NCBI GenBank assembly: GCA_030407315.1
Contig: JALQPE010000598.1
Span: 186,001-250,000, forward strand
Source: Asparagopsis taxiformis
Lineage: Eukaryota; Rhodophyta; Florideophyceae; Bonnemaisoniales; Bonnemaisoniaceae
Direction of reading: 5' to 3'
DNA: 64,000 nt
Shown: positions 43,366-54,656 of the stretch, one piece after another
Position numbering within the stretch: the first letter of the stretch is position 1
How the letters are laid out: each line of letters opens with the position of its first letter
The notes under the pieces: generated by a model
The model's database searches: none
What the model was told of the DNA's origin: nothing
What the model saw: only the letters and a program-made list of their open reading frames with translations
Translations under genes and position numbers: made by a program

Positions 43366-43868
43366 TTTGCCTCTCGCGTGTTATCATAGCATTTGACCCT
43401 TGTTGAAAGGATGGGTGCTGTCGGTGAGATGGGGAATCGTGAATACATTTCTCAATTGAACAGCCGGGACACGGCCAATTTGCACGGAGTAATGTGTTTG
43501 TCGATGCGCCTCGCACGGTCTGATTGTATGCAGTCATGTTGGTTTTTGGTCAAGTGGACATAGACATACGTACTCATAGACTTCTCGTTTGCATAATGCC
43601 GTCTGACACGCTTTTCTGATGCACGACCGGCTCGTTTCGCTTTTGGAGGGTAAGGTAACAACTGCTTACGTCACGGTAGACCTAGAAAACGAGACAACCT
43701 TTACATGGTCACTGTGTCCGATATAAACCAATTGCTGATTTCGTATCCGGGATTAAATTTGTTCTACAACAATTACAGCTGACCTACCTATCTACATTTG
43801 TCCTTATGTACATTCAAAGCTTAGCCCAAACGCTTTGTACAACTCCATCCTGCTTCGAAAAATACTAG
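43366..43868. other. Convergent intergenic region
   Basis: Between the stops of the translocator and COP1. TGTACA at 43807-43812 and 43836-43841 lies 28-62 bases beyond the COP1 stop. Otherwise nothing recognised. Confidence 0.4.
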
Positions 43869-46115
43869 TTATTCATCTTCAAACCCTTCGCGAGGACCAG
43901 CTTCGAGCGCTAGAACTTTCATAGCACCAAGACTGTTCGCACCTACAAGCATTGCGGGTCCCTTTGGACACCAACACACGCTGCTCACAAATTGCGATTC
44001 ATCATCATCCTGCGTCTCCTCGCCAGTCAACGGGTCGACGCTAGGGAATCGGTACGATGTAAATGGACGCGGAATCGCTTTGTAATAGCAATAAACCGCA
44101 TTTTCCTCTGAACCACATGCAATATAATCAGCGGTCACACTCAATCCAACAAAGTTTTTGTCATTCAAATGCCCCTTAAACGTCCTCGCCAACGACATCG
44201 ACTGGAGATCCCACAATTTTATCGTCGAGTCGACAGACGCAGACACCAGTTCCGTGCCCGACATAAACTTGACGTAACTCACCGCGCGAGAGTGAGAGCG
44301 GAATGTCGTCAAAGCCTCTCGCGTGTTTCGCAAATCGTAATAGTGTACGTTGAAGTCCACCGAGCCGAATGCTAGCTTTTCGGCAGCCGTTGGGTGGAAT
44401 TTTACCGAACAAACATTGGCAGGTTTGTTATCAATGGTCAGTACGCTCTCTCGCTGAGACGTGCTCCACAGCTTCACACGACCATCGTCGGAACCGGATG
44501 CAAAGTACGTCGGATTAGCAGGACAGTAATCCACGCTCCATGCACGATTTTCATGCTCCTCATATTCGCGCAAGGCACTGCTTCTATTCACGTCCCATAG
44601 AGTGACAAAACCTTCATAATCCGATGACACGAGATGATTTCGAATGTACGGATTCCAGCACACCCAGCTAAGTTTCGCCGATGTGGTGATTTCTTTCACT
44701 GGGTAATGAACCTCAGCCAAGTTGCGCGTAATGTTTGCAAACTCGAAGATTTTGATACGTCGGGTAACGCCAGCTGTTGCTAGAAATTCCGACTCTCGAT
44801 CAAACTCGATGGAGGAAATAATATTAGATGCCCGAAATACATCTGGAATTGGCGGGTCTGGTACACGAGCGACATGTATCAAAGTAGCGCGCGATTTGAA
44901 CTGATTGAACTGTGTCAGTTTGAAGATATCCTCCTTGAACCTCCGCAACGCTTGACTTCTCGCGTCTCCCGTTTGATGGGCAACGGTCGAGAAGTAGTGA
45001 GATTGCAGCACGTCGTAGTGCTGACTCAAGCGTTGGCGCTTGGAGGAAAACTCGGAATTATCGCTTTGATGTGCCGTCGATTGCAAATCACCAGATGACG
45101 ACCGACCATCTGGTACTTGCCCAGGGCTTGATGAAGTCATGCCCTCGCGCTTACCAGATATCGACGTCGGGGGCTTGACATTGTCCAAGGCAGGCTGCTG
45201 TGCCTTCTCAACCTCAGTTGCCTTCATATCGACATCTAGAAATTCCACCTCTGACTTTAGTCTATTGATAATACTCTGCTTCTCCTCACGCGTATGCTTT
45301 AAAAAATCCAACAAAAGCTCATTCTCAACGCGTCGCTCCTTGCCTGCCTTTTCTTGCAACTTGCGATTCAAACTGGCAATAATAGCAGTGAGTTGTTCTG
45401 TAGATAAATTCTCCCCAGCGGCTGCAAGCAACGCTTCTGGATTAGCGGCGACACTAGATATACTCGGCACAGCCTTATTATAAAACGAGGTAGCCTGTTG
45501 CAAAGAACCTTCACTTTGCGCGTTTTGATACTGGGACCTGCCATCGCTCTCCGCCGACGTTGTTTGTTTAAACGACGAGTCATTCCGCTGGCTGGACGGA
45601 GCAGGACCGGTCGCGGGGGCGGCACTCGTACTTGCCACGACTGGCTGCTCCATGGCGGCCATGACTCGTGCCTCTGCTCTGGCACGACGTGCGGCGAGGG
45701 TGGATGGGGAGCCACGATTGGCGACGACAGTCTCGGTGCGTCTGGGGAGCGGGGGCGGGGCTGCTCGTCTGGACGAGAGTTGATCGGTGATATCCGGTGT
45801 TCGGGCGGCAGTCGGAGCAGTCGGGGAGGTGGGCGCATTAGAAATAGACTGCGCAGCGTTGCGATGGGGGGCGGATAAGAGCGGGGGAGTGGAAGTGGCT
45901 GTGGTTTGCATGGCGGGTGATGCGCAACTAGCGTCGGCTTGAAAGTGCGGGGTGATGGTTTCCAGGGTGACAACGGCGCCGCAGAGCGGGCATGTTTTGC
46001 GGGTCGCGAGATGGGTGGTGATGCATTCGTAGCAGAAAGTGTGACCGCATTGGGTGCAAAACGGACCCGAGGGCGGCGTTAGACATATGGGGCAGTTGTA
46101 TTGCTGCGTGCCCAT
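43869..46115 (-). CDS. COP1: COP1 E3 ubiquitin ligase (RING, coiled coil, WD40)
   Basis: A 748-residue homologue of COP1, which with SPA proteins targets light-signalling factors for degradation in plants. The N-terminal RING has CPICLTPP, CGHTFCYECITTHL and CPLC (about residues 8-48). It is followed by a long Ala/Ser/Pro-rich linker and a coiled coil at about 250-320. The C-terminus holds seven WD40 repeats with FKEDIFKLTQFNQFKSRATL, SSDYEGFVTLWDV, FASGSDDGRVKLW and SVDSTIKLWDL. The chosen ATG (46115) places the RING at residue 8. The frame stays open to 46469 with proline-rich sequence but without another ATG, so an upstream exon is possible. Light signalling here is inferred. Confidence 0.94.
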   Translation of the reverse strand: MGTQQYNCPICLTPPSGPFCTQCGHTFCYECITTHLATRKTCPLCGAVVTLETITPHFQADASCASPAMQTTATSTPPLLSAPHRNAAQSISNAPTSPTAPTAARTPDITDQLSSRRAAPPPLPRRTETVVANRGSPSTLAARRARAEARVMAAMEQPVVASTSAAPATGPAPSSQRNDSSFKQTTSAESDGRSQYQNAQSEGSLQQATSFYNKAVPSISSVAANPEALLAAAGENLSTEQLTAIIASLNRKLQEKAGKERRVENELLLDFLKHTREEKQSIINRLKSEVEFLDVDMKATEVEKAQQPALDNVKPPTSISGKREGMTSSSPGQVPDGRSSSGDLQSTAHQSDNSEFSSKRQRLSQHYDVLQSHYFSTVAHQTGDARSQALRRFKEDIFKLTQFNQFKSRATLIHVARVPDPPIPDVFRASNIISSIEFDRESEFLATAGVTRRIKIFEFANITRNLAEVHYPVKEITTSAKLSWVCWNPYIRNHLVSSDYEGFVTLWDVNRSSALREYEEHENRAWSVDYCPANPTYFASGSDDGRVKLWSTSQRESVLTIDNKPANVCSVKFHPTAAEKLAFGSVDFNVHYYDLRNTREALTTFRSHSRAVSYVKFMSGTELVSASVDSTIKLWDLQSMSLARTFKGHLNDKNFVGLSVTADYIACGSEENAVYCYYKAIPRPFTSYRFPSVDPLTGEETQDDDESQFVSSVCWCPKGPAMLVGANSLGAMKVLALEAGPREGFEDE

Positions 46116-48412
46116 GTCGATGATGGTGATGTCGCTGCGGTCGGGGGCGACGGGAAGCGTCGGGTCAGACGGTGGTGGCGGGGTATGTTGCGGGAGGCGG
46201 CTGGTTGGCGGTGGCGGATTGGCATTGGATACGGTGTGACGCTGAAATGGAGAAGTTGTTGATAATGGAAGGAGAGTCGCACAGTGCGTTACTACGGGCG
46301 CGCGGCTAAAGTCCGGTCGAGGTGTACAGGTTTGTATGGCTGCGCGTGCGTTGTATGGATATCTCTCGTTTCTGCGGCTTGAAAAAATCTGCAGAAATTT
46401 GTGATTCTTTCCAGATATTTCAGCTTGTTTTTTCCTTATTTTTTCGGCGCTGTTCCAATTCAATTGCAAATCTACATAGACTGTGTAGATGTGAATCTTC
46501 TGGAAATCTCCACCGCTTGGAGATGGAGTACACGACCCAGACGGCAGACCCTGTTCAATACTGTGTCAATGTGCCTGTTGAAAAATGAAACCGCAAGCGG
46601 TGCAAATCAAACCCGAGTAGATGTTACTAACTCATTTTGCAAGATGAAATTGTACGTACAGCGTGCGCGCTCATCGTGGCTCAATCGAATTTCGCCTCAT
46701 TCCATCTACCTACTTTAACCATCCTTCTTACATATTGTGTGCTTAACACAGATATTCGTGAACCCCAGGCTGTCAGTGACATTATCACGCTGCACCCGTG
46801 CTGGCGCGGCAGACTTAACAACTCGAGTCTGATACGCTATGCAATCCTGCCATCCATTGGATGATAATATTGAATCATATCCCAATTTTAAACACGCTTG
46901 AGGATTGGTTGTTTCCATAATCAATAAAAATTAGATGTCGTGACTTGTCCAAAATCAATTGAATCTCTTCCGAGCGACAGTGCACCTCCGCTTCTGCGCC
47001 TCATCATGAGCTCTCCCTCCGATCTCGTCCGTGTTTTGGGCCCGAGGCGAAGTACTCGAAATTGACAATCGTTCCAATGAACCTCCACCGCTACTAGTGA
47101 AGAAACCTATCAAACGACTCTTCCTCGAAACGATATTCAGTTTCGATATCGAGTGATCATGGGATGTTTGTAAACATATTTCCGACGCTTTCCTGTGCAT
47201 TCAAATCATGAGCCCACATCAGGACCCCTTGCTATCTTCCTCTTGCATGGTCCTGCAAACAAATCGTGATGGAGATCATTAGTAGAAGCACTAGGTCTAT
47301 GCTTGAAGAGTTACGAAAGCGGAAAAGAGTGTGGCGCAGGTTACCAAACAAATGTTCTATTTTATCATTCAATCGAAGCAGTGATCCAATACGCCGATCA
47401 ACCTTCTACATCTCCTAGAAACTTTTGGGCTCTTATATGAAAACTACCACTGATGATGTCATTTGTTACGGAACTTTTTCTACGTCCAATGCCACGCAAG
47501 GAGTAAACAAGCCCAGTCATCATTATAGACGGGTTGATGTGGTTTGCATACCCACCCTAAGCACAATATTACTTTTGTTCCATACACCAATGCGTCTATG
47601 AACAACACGAGTGCCTTGACACCTACTACCTACTTCACTTTTCTCCAAGGAACAGTCATGAAAGCACAGTTCAGCATCAGCATAGTTGCTAGCCTATCGC
47701 AATACATTGAAATGATCTTTCAATCCTCGCCAATTTATCACAGCTCCAGCAACGAGGCATTTGAAACATACATGGTGCCACTGTTCAACGGAGGATAGTA
47801 GATTCTCTGTGTTCTCTCCTGAGCAGTCAGCCACGTCCAATAAGAAAGGATTGAGAAAAATAGGTGAAGATGCACCTAAATGGTTCGAGAAGGGGTGAGA
47901 TGGAGATTCCTTGCTTTCTCCGTCCATGATATCTGTTTCCCCATATCGTTACGTTTATGGCCACTGTCTATTCCTCTTACCCTCCCAGGATTCGGTTCCA
48001 CCCATGGACTAGTTCCTCTGTCCTTCGCGCGTTTTCACGAAAAGAGCTATGTGCCTATCGGGGAGAGTATAAGAACTGTGCAATACACAAGGTGCACTTT
48101 GTATTCTGTACACTCTAATCATTGCTTGGACGTACCGACTCGTTCGTACACACCAGGCTGATGATTACAGAGGAAAAGTAGGCCACTCTCCGAACTGAGT
48201 CCTGAATTGCAGTCCTTTATTGTTACCTAGGACTAGACCGAGGGGGAAAGCATTCTCTCCGCAGAGCGTGAACAGGCACTCTACGATCCTTCTCACATAG
48301 AGTGGGCGTGAGGATTGTGTAACCAGACAAGTACAATATCATGTCAAAAACAATTTTGGCTTGAATAACTTCACTGATGCAATTTTCGGGCCGAAACTCA
48401 TGAATAAAAATA
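46116..48412. other. Gene-poor region between COP1 and the inverted repeat
   Basis: About 2.3 kb with only short ORFs on both strands and no recognisable domain. The first 350 bases continue the open COP1 frame and probably include its leader. No tRNA or repeat seen. The stretch is AT-richer than neighbouring coding DNA. Confidence 0.45.
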
Positions 48413-50894
48413 TTGTAACATCGTGTAAAGTTGCCGAGTGCGTGCGTACCTCTGTACGCTGCATCCCCAGGCTGCACCGTGGATGACGATAAAGAGATCT
48501 GAGGAAGAACAACTTTCGTTGACGACGACGATAGTGAACAATTGCTTGGTACTATTGCCCACTAAAGGTCATCCTTCACAATTTCCTCGACCTTGATACT
48601 CGTCCCTCACCTCGCATGCTCATTATTGCAAATTGCGACAAATTCCGTGCGGCCATTGCATCTCTCACATCAGAGTGGTATCCAGAGAATTGCATTTGGG
48701 ACTGTCTATTCTATTCTCTTCTGTTGTGTTCTGTTCATTCCTTCCCCGTCATGGTAGCTGCAATCATCGCTCTAGTATCAGAAACAATTGAATCTCTACA
48801 TCAAGAAAAGAAACGAACGCGCTCTCAATTCTACTAAACATGCTGACAACAATAAAATCTCAAAACAGCACCTCCGCATCCCTTTATATACATCCTATCC
48901 ATCCATCTCTCACTCTCATACTCAATCACATCCTCTCTTTCTTCACAGCCATCACTGCGTCGCTGGCCCACACCCATCCCCCCAACCGCCTCGGTCCATT
49001 GCCCCAGCCGCATGGCGTTCTCCTGCTCGCTCCTGAGTTGCTGCACCGCGCTGTACAACTCCTCAATGGACACACTTCGGAGATCAGACCCACTGCCAGG
49101 AGATGATCCATCAACCTGCATGGCATCATGGGTCTGTTCCGTGTGGTGTGCATAAGCGCCAGCAGCGTTTGCTGGGACCAGCGCCGGACGCGCCTGCGTT
49201 GCTCGGCCCCGCTCCATCCGCTCCATCCGCGCCCGCTGCGCTCTGTGCTGCCAGGCGCGAAGCGCGCCGTTCATGTGTTTGCATGTGTCGGGTCATGCTC
49301 GAGTTCCACATGAACCCCTTGCCGCACCCCGGAACCGTGCACACCATTTTAAACTGTCCCAGATGCATCTTCTCGTGCATCTTCAAGTTGTACTTGGTGG
49401 TAAACTTTTTCCCGCAGTCTTCAAACGTGCAGGGGAACAGAGACTGAGGATCCAAATCCTTCGCCTTCTTGCGCGGTGCACGTTTCTTCAGCGAGGGCAC
49501 GGGCGGAAGAGGCATTGGCGGCTGCGGCTGTTCGACAGCGGCGGGTGCAGATGGTGCAGCCAGTGATTCCACAACCGCGGGCTCGGTCCCATTGAGAGCA
49601 ATGGGCTCTACCGGCGGATTGGGAACATTGAGCTCCGGAGCAGGAATGGGCTCGTACTGCGGAGTCGACGGTGTTATGGGCAAGAACTCGTCGATGTTTA
49701 TCTCCGTCACCGCTTCCATCAACTCACGCGCGTCGGTGGAGTTTGGAGGGGTGGTTGGTTCCACTTCCTCCCACTCTAGAACCAAGTCCCAGTTGATCGG
49801 GGTCTCTTCTGGGGACTTGGGCTCAGCAGCAGCTGCGGTGGGCGCAGCGGGGGCGGACACGTCGGCGCTGTCGCAGTTGTCACCGGGATTGCAGATGACT
49901 TCTGCAGGAACGGAGCTGGTGACAGTATTCGGGTCTGGAGTCACCGCTTCATCGTCCTGCACTGCGTCGGCACCACCCTTCTGTTTATCCGGAGTTTCAA
50001 CTATATGTGTTGAAAATATAGCATCCGGATGACAGTGCTCCTCGAGCTGCTCGGGGTGAACAGGCTCCAGAGGGTCTGCAAATGCGCTTTCGATGAGGGT
50101 CTCGTAGAGCGCGTAGGAGGCAATGTCTTCGTCAGCGGTTACCAATGGAGACGACATTTTGCAGTTTTTCGTGAATTGGTGACGAAGTGTTGAAGTTGTT
50201 GAAGATGTGGATGGTGGATGGGAATGAAGAGCTGCCGAACGAGCCCTGTGAAGCTCGAATAAATAGGACATGGGAAGGTGCTGAGAGGGATCGTGTGAAA
50301 TGATGAGTAAATGTTTGACAGCATTGGAGAGGAAATGGGAGGGATAGGAGTACGCGAAAATTGAGGAAACGAGAAGGTTGCTGGCTGGGAAAGCTTGATT
50401 TTTCTGAGAAGTGTTGAAGACTGAAAGTGAGGGAAGAGAGAGACGGGGAATGTGATTTGGTGTCGACGGGAGGGTGAATATTGATTTGATTCTATGGCAT
50501 TTCCTGTCAAGAGGGAACGAAACCAATGCAACACGCTGTTGAGGTGCAATATTCCAATTTAGTGAAGGTACAACCGTTGCTCGCAGTGATTATTAGTACA
50601 AGCAGTTTGTTCATTTTGATCAAGTTTCTCCGCAGATTCACCAGGGCACCAAGTGGACATGCAACCAAACAGTAAAGATTCAATACTTTGCTGCTTCCGA
50701 TCATTATTGCACAGTCGTCGATGTTTCACGTTTAGAGTAGCATGATTTATTCTGCACTTCTGTTGTACCACATTGCTGTAGTAGATTCTAGCTCAGCCAT
50801 GCAACATTTGCCCAGATCAATCTTCTCTTCGACTACACACCGGTGATGAGTGCGGTTCCAGCTCTTCAATTTTCTTCAAGCTGCTGCAATGCTG
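48413..50894 (-). repeat. Left arm of 2.48-kb inverted repeat
   Basis: Reverse-complementary to 52175-54656 over 2482 bp. Paired positions sum to 103069 throughout the arms. In the stretches compared by eye I found only two one-base indels, which cancel in length. Both ends of homology are sharp on the inside (GCTGCAATGCTG). The outside end shows a short run of weaker similarity beyond the boundary. The arm holds a copy of the C2H2 zinc-finger gene and its flanks. Confidence 0.95.
49126..50157 (-). pseudogene. C2H2 zinc-finger gene, frameshifted copy
   Basis: Mirror copy of the gene at 52912-54174. From ATG 50157 it encodes the same acidic, Pro/Ala-rich N-terminus and the same two C2H2 fingers. 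One extra base in GCGTTTGC (about 49168-49170) shifts the frame after GAGPS, so the product ends at 49126 after 343 residues in an unrelated tail of about 13. The intact copy has 420 residues. The loss removes the C-terminal helical region but not the fingers, so a truncated DNA-binding protein could still be made. A second one-base difference lies further downstream (about 48911). Could be genuine or a sequence error. Confidence 0.85.
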
Positions 50895-52174
50895 CACTAT
50901 TGCGGGTTAACATTTGGAGTGAAGGAACGTTCGTAGAACGTAACTAGATCATGCTAGCCCCTGTACCTATAGTATGGATAACAGTTTAAAAGCAACTGAA
51001 CAATTCCTAATAAAGTGAAGCACAAGTAACGAGATGTTCACGTAAATTTGCTGGAAATGGAGCCGACATGCACTCCGGAGGAGGCAGCAATTAATGGCGA
51101 ACGGGATCTGCGTTGAGTTGCTAACCATGTTCTCTAGATAAAAGTCTATGCCTCATTCAGGCCTGTTTTGGGCTACATGTAATCGGTATCTTTGGAGTTC
51201 AATTTATGGCCCCCGAGTACTGAGCCTTCGTTGGCAGATGTAGTCTTCTATCGACAAAAATCTAATGGAATGGAATATTCACCCAATCAAGAATTGAAAT
51301 CCCACATGTTGTTTGCGTAGATACAGTTAAACCTTGAACTGTTCGCGATTTAACGGAGACAATGTATGATGTCGAAGAAATAATCGCCTCATCCCCATTC
51401 CAATGTATTAACGTACAATCTTCCTCCAGTTGTCGTACGTGAAATCCATATAGTTGAAGCTAAGCAAAGGAGCGTCTCATATTTCCTAACTGTGTCCCGA
51501 AAATTATTTGGATTCAGTTTATTCAGCTGTTCAGCTCTTGAATGTGTCCTTTATGTTTGTTTTCGGTCGCCTAGAATGAGAATACCAAAAATGTTTCTCA
51601 GCGCTCAGTGGATATACTTTGCCCTTCCCTCATTTCTCAGCGAGTGCTCCATAATTTTTAGAGCTATAAGATGTACACTGCGAGTCAGCCAGTGTTTTGC
51701 ATCAATATGCGAAACATTGTTGAAAATCGACGAGGAGAGAATGTCATTTTGGGGATGATATTGTTACAAACGACTTCGGGAAAAGAAAATGTAGATGTAG
51801 AGAGGATTTGATTAGTTTAGGGGAGTCTATCGGTGGAACGTCATACACTTCACTACTCCTGACGAGGCCTTCTACAGAGTGAGGTCTTTCGTGTGGTCAG
51901 GGTCTAGACGTAACAGCATGAAAATACATGATTGTGCTCGTGGACAAAATCTATGTTGTCAATTTGCAGGGGATGTGGACATCTATAGATTCAACAGTCG
52001 ACCTCGTAATTCATGCATCGTAGCGAGACATCATGATCCTTATGTGTATTTCTTTGAGATAAAGAGAAATTCGTACGATTGGCTCAATAGATCTATCGTC
52101 CCAACCTGAATTTGCCCCTGTACCGCGTTCAACATAGAGTTCAATAGGGTTTCCAGAAAAGGATTACCTTTTGT
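50895..52174. other. Spacer between inverted repeat arms
   Basis: 1280 bp of unique DNA between head-to-head zinc-finger genes. It is AT-rich, with two short plus-strand ORFs (51492-51758, 51879-52109) lacking any domain. It probably contains distal upstream sequence of both genes. No mobile element or RNA gene recognised. Recombination between the arms would invert this segment. Confidence 0.5.
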
Positions 52175-54656
52175 CAGCATTGCAGCAGCTTGAAGAAAAT
52201 TGAAGAGCTGGAACCGCACTCATCACCGGTGTGTAGTCGAAGAGAAGATTGATCTGGGCAAATGTTGCATGGCTGAGCTAGAATCTACTACAGCAATGTG
52301 GTACAACAGAAGTGCAGAATAAATCATGCTACTCTAAACGTGAAACATCGACGACTGTGCAATAATGATCGGAAGCAGCAAAGTATTGAATCTTTACTGT
52401 TTGGTTGCATGTCCACTTGGTGCCCTGGTGAATCTGCGGAGAAACTTGATCAAAATGAACAAACTGCTTGTACTAATAATCACTGCGAGCAACGGTTGTA
52501 CCTTCACTAAATTGGAATATTGCACCTCAACAGCGTGTTGCATTGGTTTCGTTCCCTCTTGACAGGAAATGCCATAGAATCAAATCAATATTCACCCTCC
52601 CGTCGACACCAAATCACATTCCCCGTCTCTCTCTTCCCTCACTTTCAGTCTTCAACACTTCTCAGAAAAATCAAGCTTTCCCAGCCAGCAACCTTCTCGT
52701 TTCCTCAATTTTCGCGTACTCCTATCCCTCCCATTTCCTCTCCAATGCTGTCAAACATTTACTCATCATTTCACACGATCCCTCTCAGCACCTTCCCATG
52801 TCCTATTTATTCGAGCTTCACAGGGCTCGTTCGGCAGCTCTTCATTCCCATCCACCATCCACATCTTCAACAACTTCAACACTTCGTCACCAATTCACGA
52901 AAAACTGCAAAATGTCGTCTCCATTGGTAACCGCTGACGAAGACATTGCCTCCTACGCGCTCTACGAGACCCTCATCGAAAGCGCATTTGCAGACCCTCT
53001 GGAGCCTGTTCACCCCGAGCAGCTCGAGGAGCACTGTCATCCGGATGCTATATTTTCAACACATATAGTTGAAACTCCGGATAAACAGAAGGGTGGTGCC
53101 GACGCAGTGCAGGACGATGAAGCGGTGACTCCAGACCCGAATACTGTCACCAGCTCCGTTCCTGCAGAAGTCATCTGCAATCCCGGTGACAACTGCGACA
53201 GCGCCGACGTGTCCGCCCCCGCTGCGCCCACCGCAGCTGCTGCTGAGCCCAAGTCCCCAGAAGAGACCCCGATCAACTGGGACTTGGTTCTAGAGTGGGA
53301 GGAAGTGGAACCAACCACCCCTCCAAACTCCACCGACGCGCGTGAGTTGATGGAAGCGGTGACGGAGATAAACATCGACGAGTTCTTGCCCATAACACCG
53401 TCGACTCCGCAGTACGAGCCCATTCCTGCTCCGGAGCTCAATGTTCCCAATCCGCCGGTAGAGCCCATTGCTCTCAATGGGACCGAGCCCGCGGTTGTGG
53501 AATCACTGGCTGCACCATCTGCACCCGCCGCTGTCGAACAGCCGCAGCCGCCAATGCCTCTTCCGCCCGTGCCCTCGCTGAAGAAACGTGCACCGCGCAA
53601 GAAGGCGAAGGATTTGGATCCTCAGTCTCTGTTCCCCTGCACGTTTGAAGACTGCGGGAAAAAGTTTACCACCAAGTACAACTTGAAGATGCACGAGAAG
53701 ATGCATCTGGGACAGTTTAAAATGGTGTGCACGGTTCCGGGGTGCGGCAAGGGGTTCATGTGGAACTCGAGCATGACCCGACACATGCAAACACATGAAC
53801 GGCGCGCTTCGCGCCTGGCAGCACAGAGCGCAGCGGGCGCGGATGGAGCGGATGGAGCGGGGCCGAGCAACGCAGGCGCGTCCGGCGCTGGTCCCAGCAA
53901 CGCTGCTGGCGCTTATGCACACCACACGGAACAGACCCATGATGCCATGCAGGTTGATGGATCATCTCCTGGCAGTGGGTCTGATCTCCGAAGTGTGTCC
54001 ATTGAGGAGTTGTACAGCGCGGTGCAGCAACTCAGGAGCGAGCAGGAGAACGCCATGCGGCTGGGGCAATGGACCGAGGCGGTTGGGGGGATGGGTGTGG
54101 GCCAGCGACGCAGTGATGGCTGTGAAGAAAGAGAGGATGTGATTGAGTATGAGAGTGAGGAGATGGATGGATAGGATGTATATAAAGGGATGCGGAGGTG
54201 CTGTTTTGAGATTTTATTGTTGTCAGCATGTTTAGTAGAATTGAGAGCGCGTTCGTTTCTTTTCTTGATGTAGAGATTCAATTGTTTCTGATACTAGAGC
54301 GATGATTGCAGCTACCATGACGGGGAAGGAATGAACAGAACACAACAGAAGAGAATAGAATAGACAGTCCCAAATGCAATTCTCTGGATACCACTCTGAT
54401 GTGAGAGATGCAATGGCCGCACGGAATTTGTCGCAATTTGCAATAATGAGCATGCGAGGTGAGGGACGAGTATCAAGGTCGAGGAAATTGTGAAGGATGA
54501 CCTTTAGTGGGCAATAGTACCAAGCAATTGTTCACTATCGTCGTCGTCAACGAAAGTTGTTCTTCCTCAGATCTCTTTATCGTCATCCACGGTGCAGCCT
54601 GGGGATGCAGCGTACAGAGGTACGCACGCACTCGGCAACTTTACACGATGTTACAA
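52175..54656 (+). repeat. Right arm of 2.48-kb inverted repeat
   Basis: Inverted partner of 48413-50894, same length, almost identical. Inner edge at CAGCATTGCAGC (52175), outer edge near GATGTTACAA (54656). Confidence 0.95.
52912..54174 (+). CDS. C2H2 zinc-finger protein, intact copy
   Basis: A 420-residue putative transcription factor. Residues 1-235 are acidic and Pro/Ala/Glu-rich (activation-domain-like). A basic patch (KKRAPRKKAKD) follows, then two tandem C2H2 fingers at about 240-300: CTFEDCGKKFTTKYNLKMHEKMH and CTVPGCGKGFMWNSSMTRHMQTH, both with complete Cys2His2 ligands. An Ala/Gly-rich segment leads to a short helical C-terminus (IEELYSAVQQLRSEQENAMR) that could dimerise. Start at ATG 52912 (MSSPLVTADEDIAS); the frame is open upstream to 52543 with sequence that looks like leader. 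I know no named family beyond C2H2. A TATATAAAG motif follows directly after the stop. Confidence 0.88.
   Translation: MSSPLVTADEDIASYALYETLIESAFADPLEPVHPEQLEEHCHPDAIFSTHIVETPDKQKGGADAVQDDEAVTPDPNTVTSSVPAEVICNPGDNCDSADVSAPAAPTAAAAEPKSPEETPINWDLVLEWEEVEPTTPPNSTDARELMEAVTEINIDEFLPITPSTPQYEPIPAPELNVPNPPVEPIALNGTEPAVVESLAAPSAPAAVEQPQPPMPLPPVPSLKKRAPRKKAKDLDPQSLFPCTFEDCGKKFTTKYNLKMHEKMHLGQFKMVCTVPGCGKGFMWNSSMTRHMQTHERRASRLAAQSAAGADGADGAGPSNAGASGAGPSNAAGAYAHHTEQTHDAMQVDGSSPGSGSDLRSVSIEELYSAVQQLRSEQENAMRLGQWTEAVGGMGVGQRRSDGCEEREDVIEYESEEMDG

Noticed and set aside
43869..46469. Full open frame to 46469 as COP1 start
   Set aside because: The frame does not start with ATG and the upstream part has no COP1 features; ATG at 46115 is used.
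53037..53600. 187-codon ORF antisense to the zinc-finger gene (and its mirror at 49469-50032)
   Set aside because: Gly/Ser/Ala-rich shadow of the Pro/Ala/Glu-rich coding strand, with no independent signal.
48413..54656. Inverted repeat as a large transposon with long terminal inverted repeats
   Set aside because: No transposase in the spacer, no target duplication at the outer edges, and the arms carry an ordinary cellular gene.
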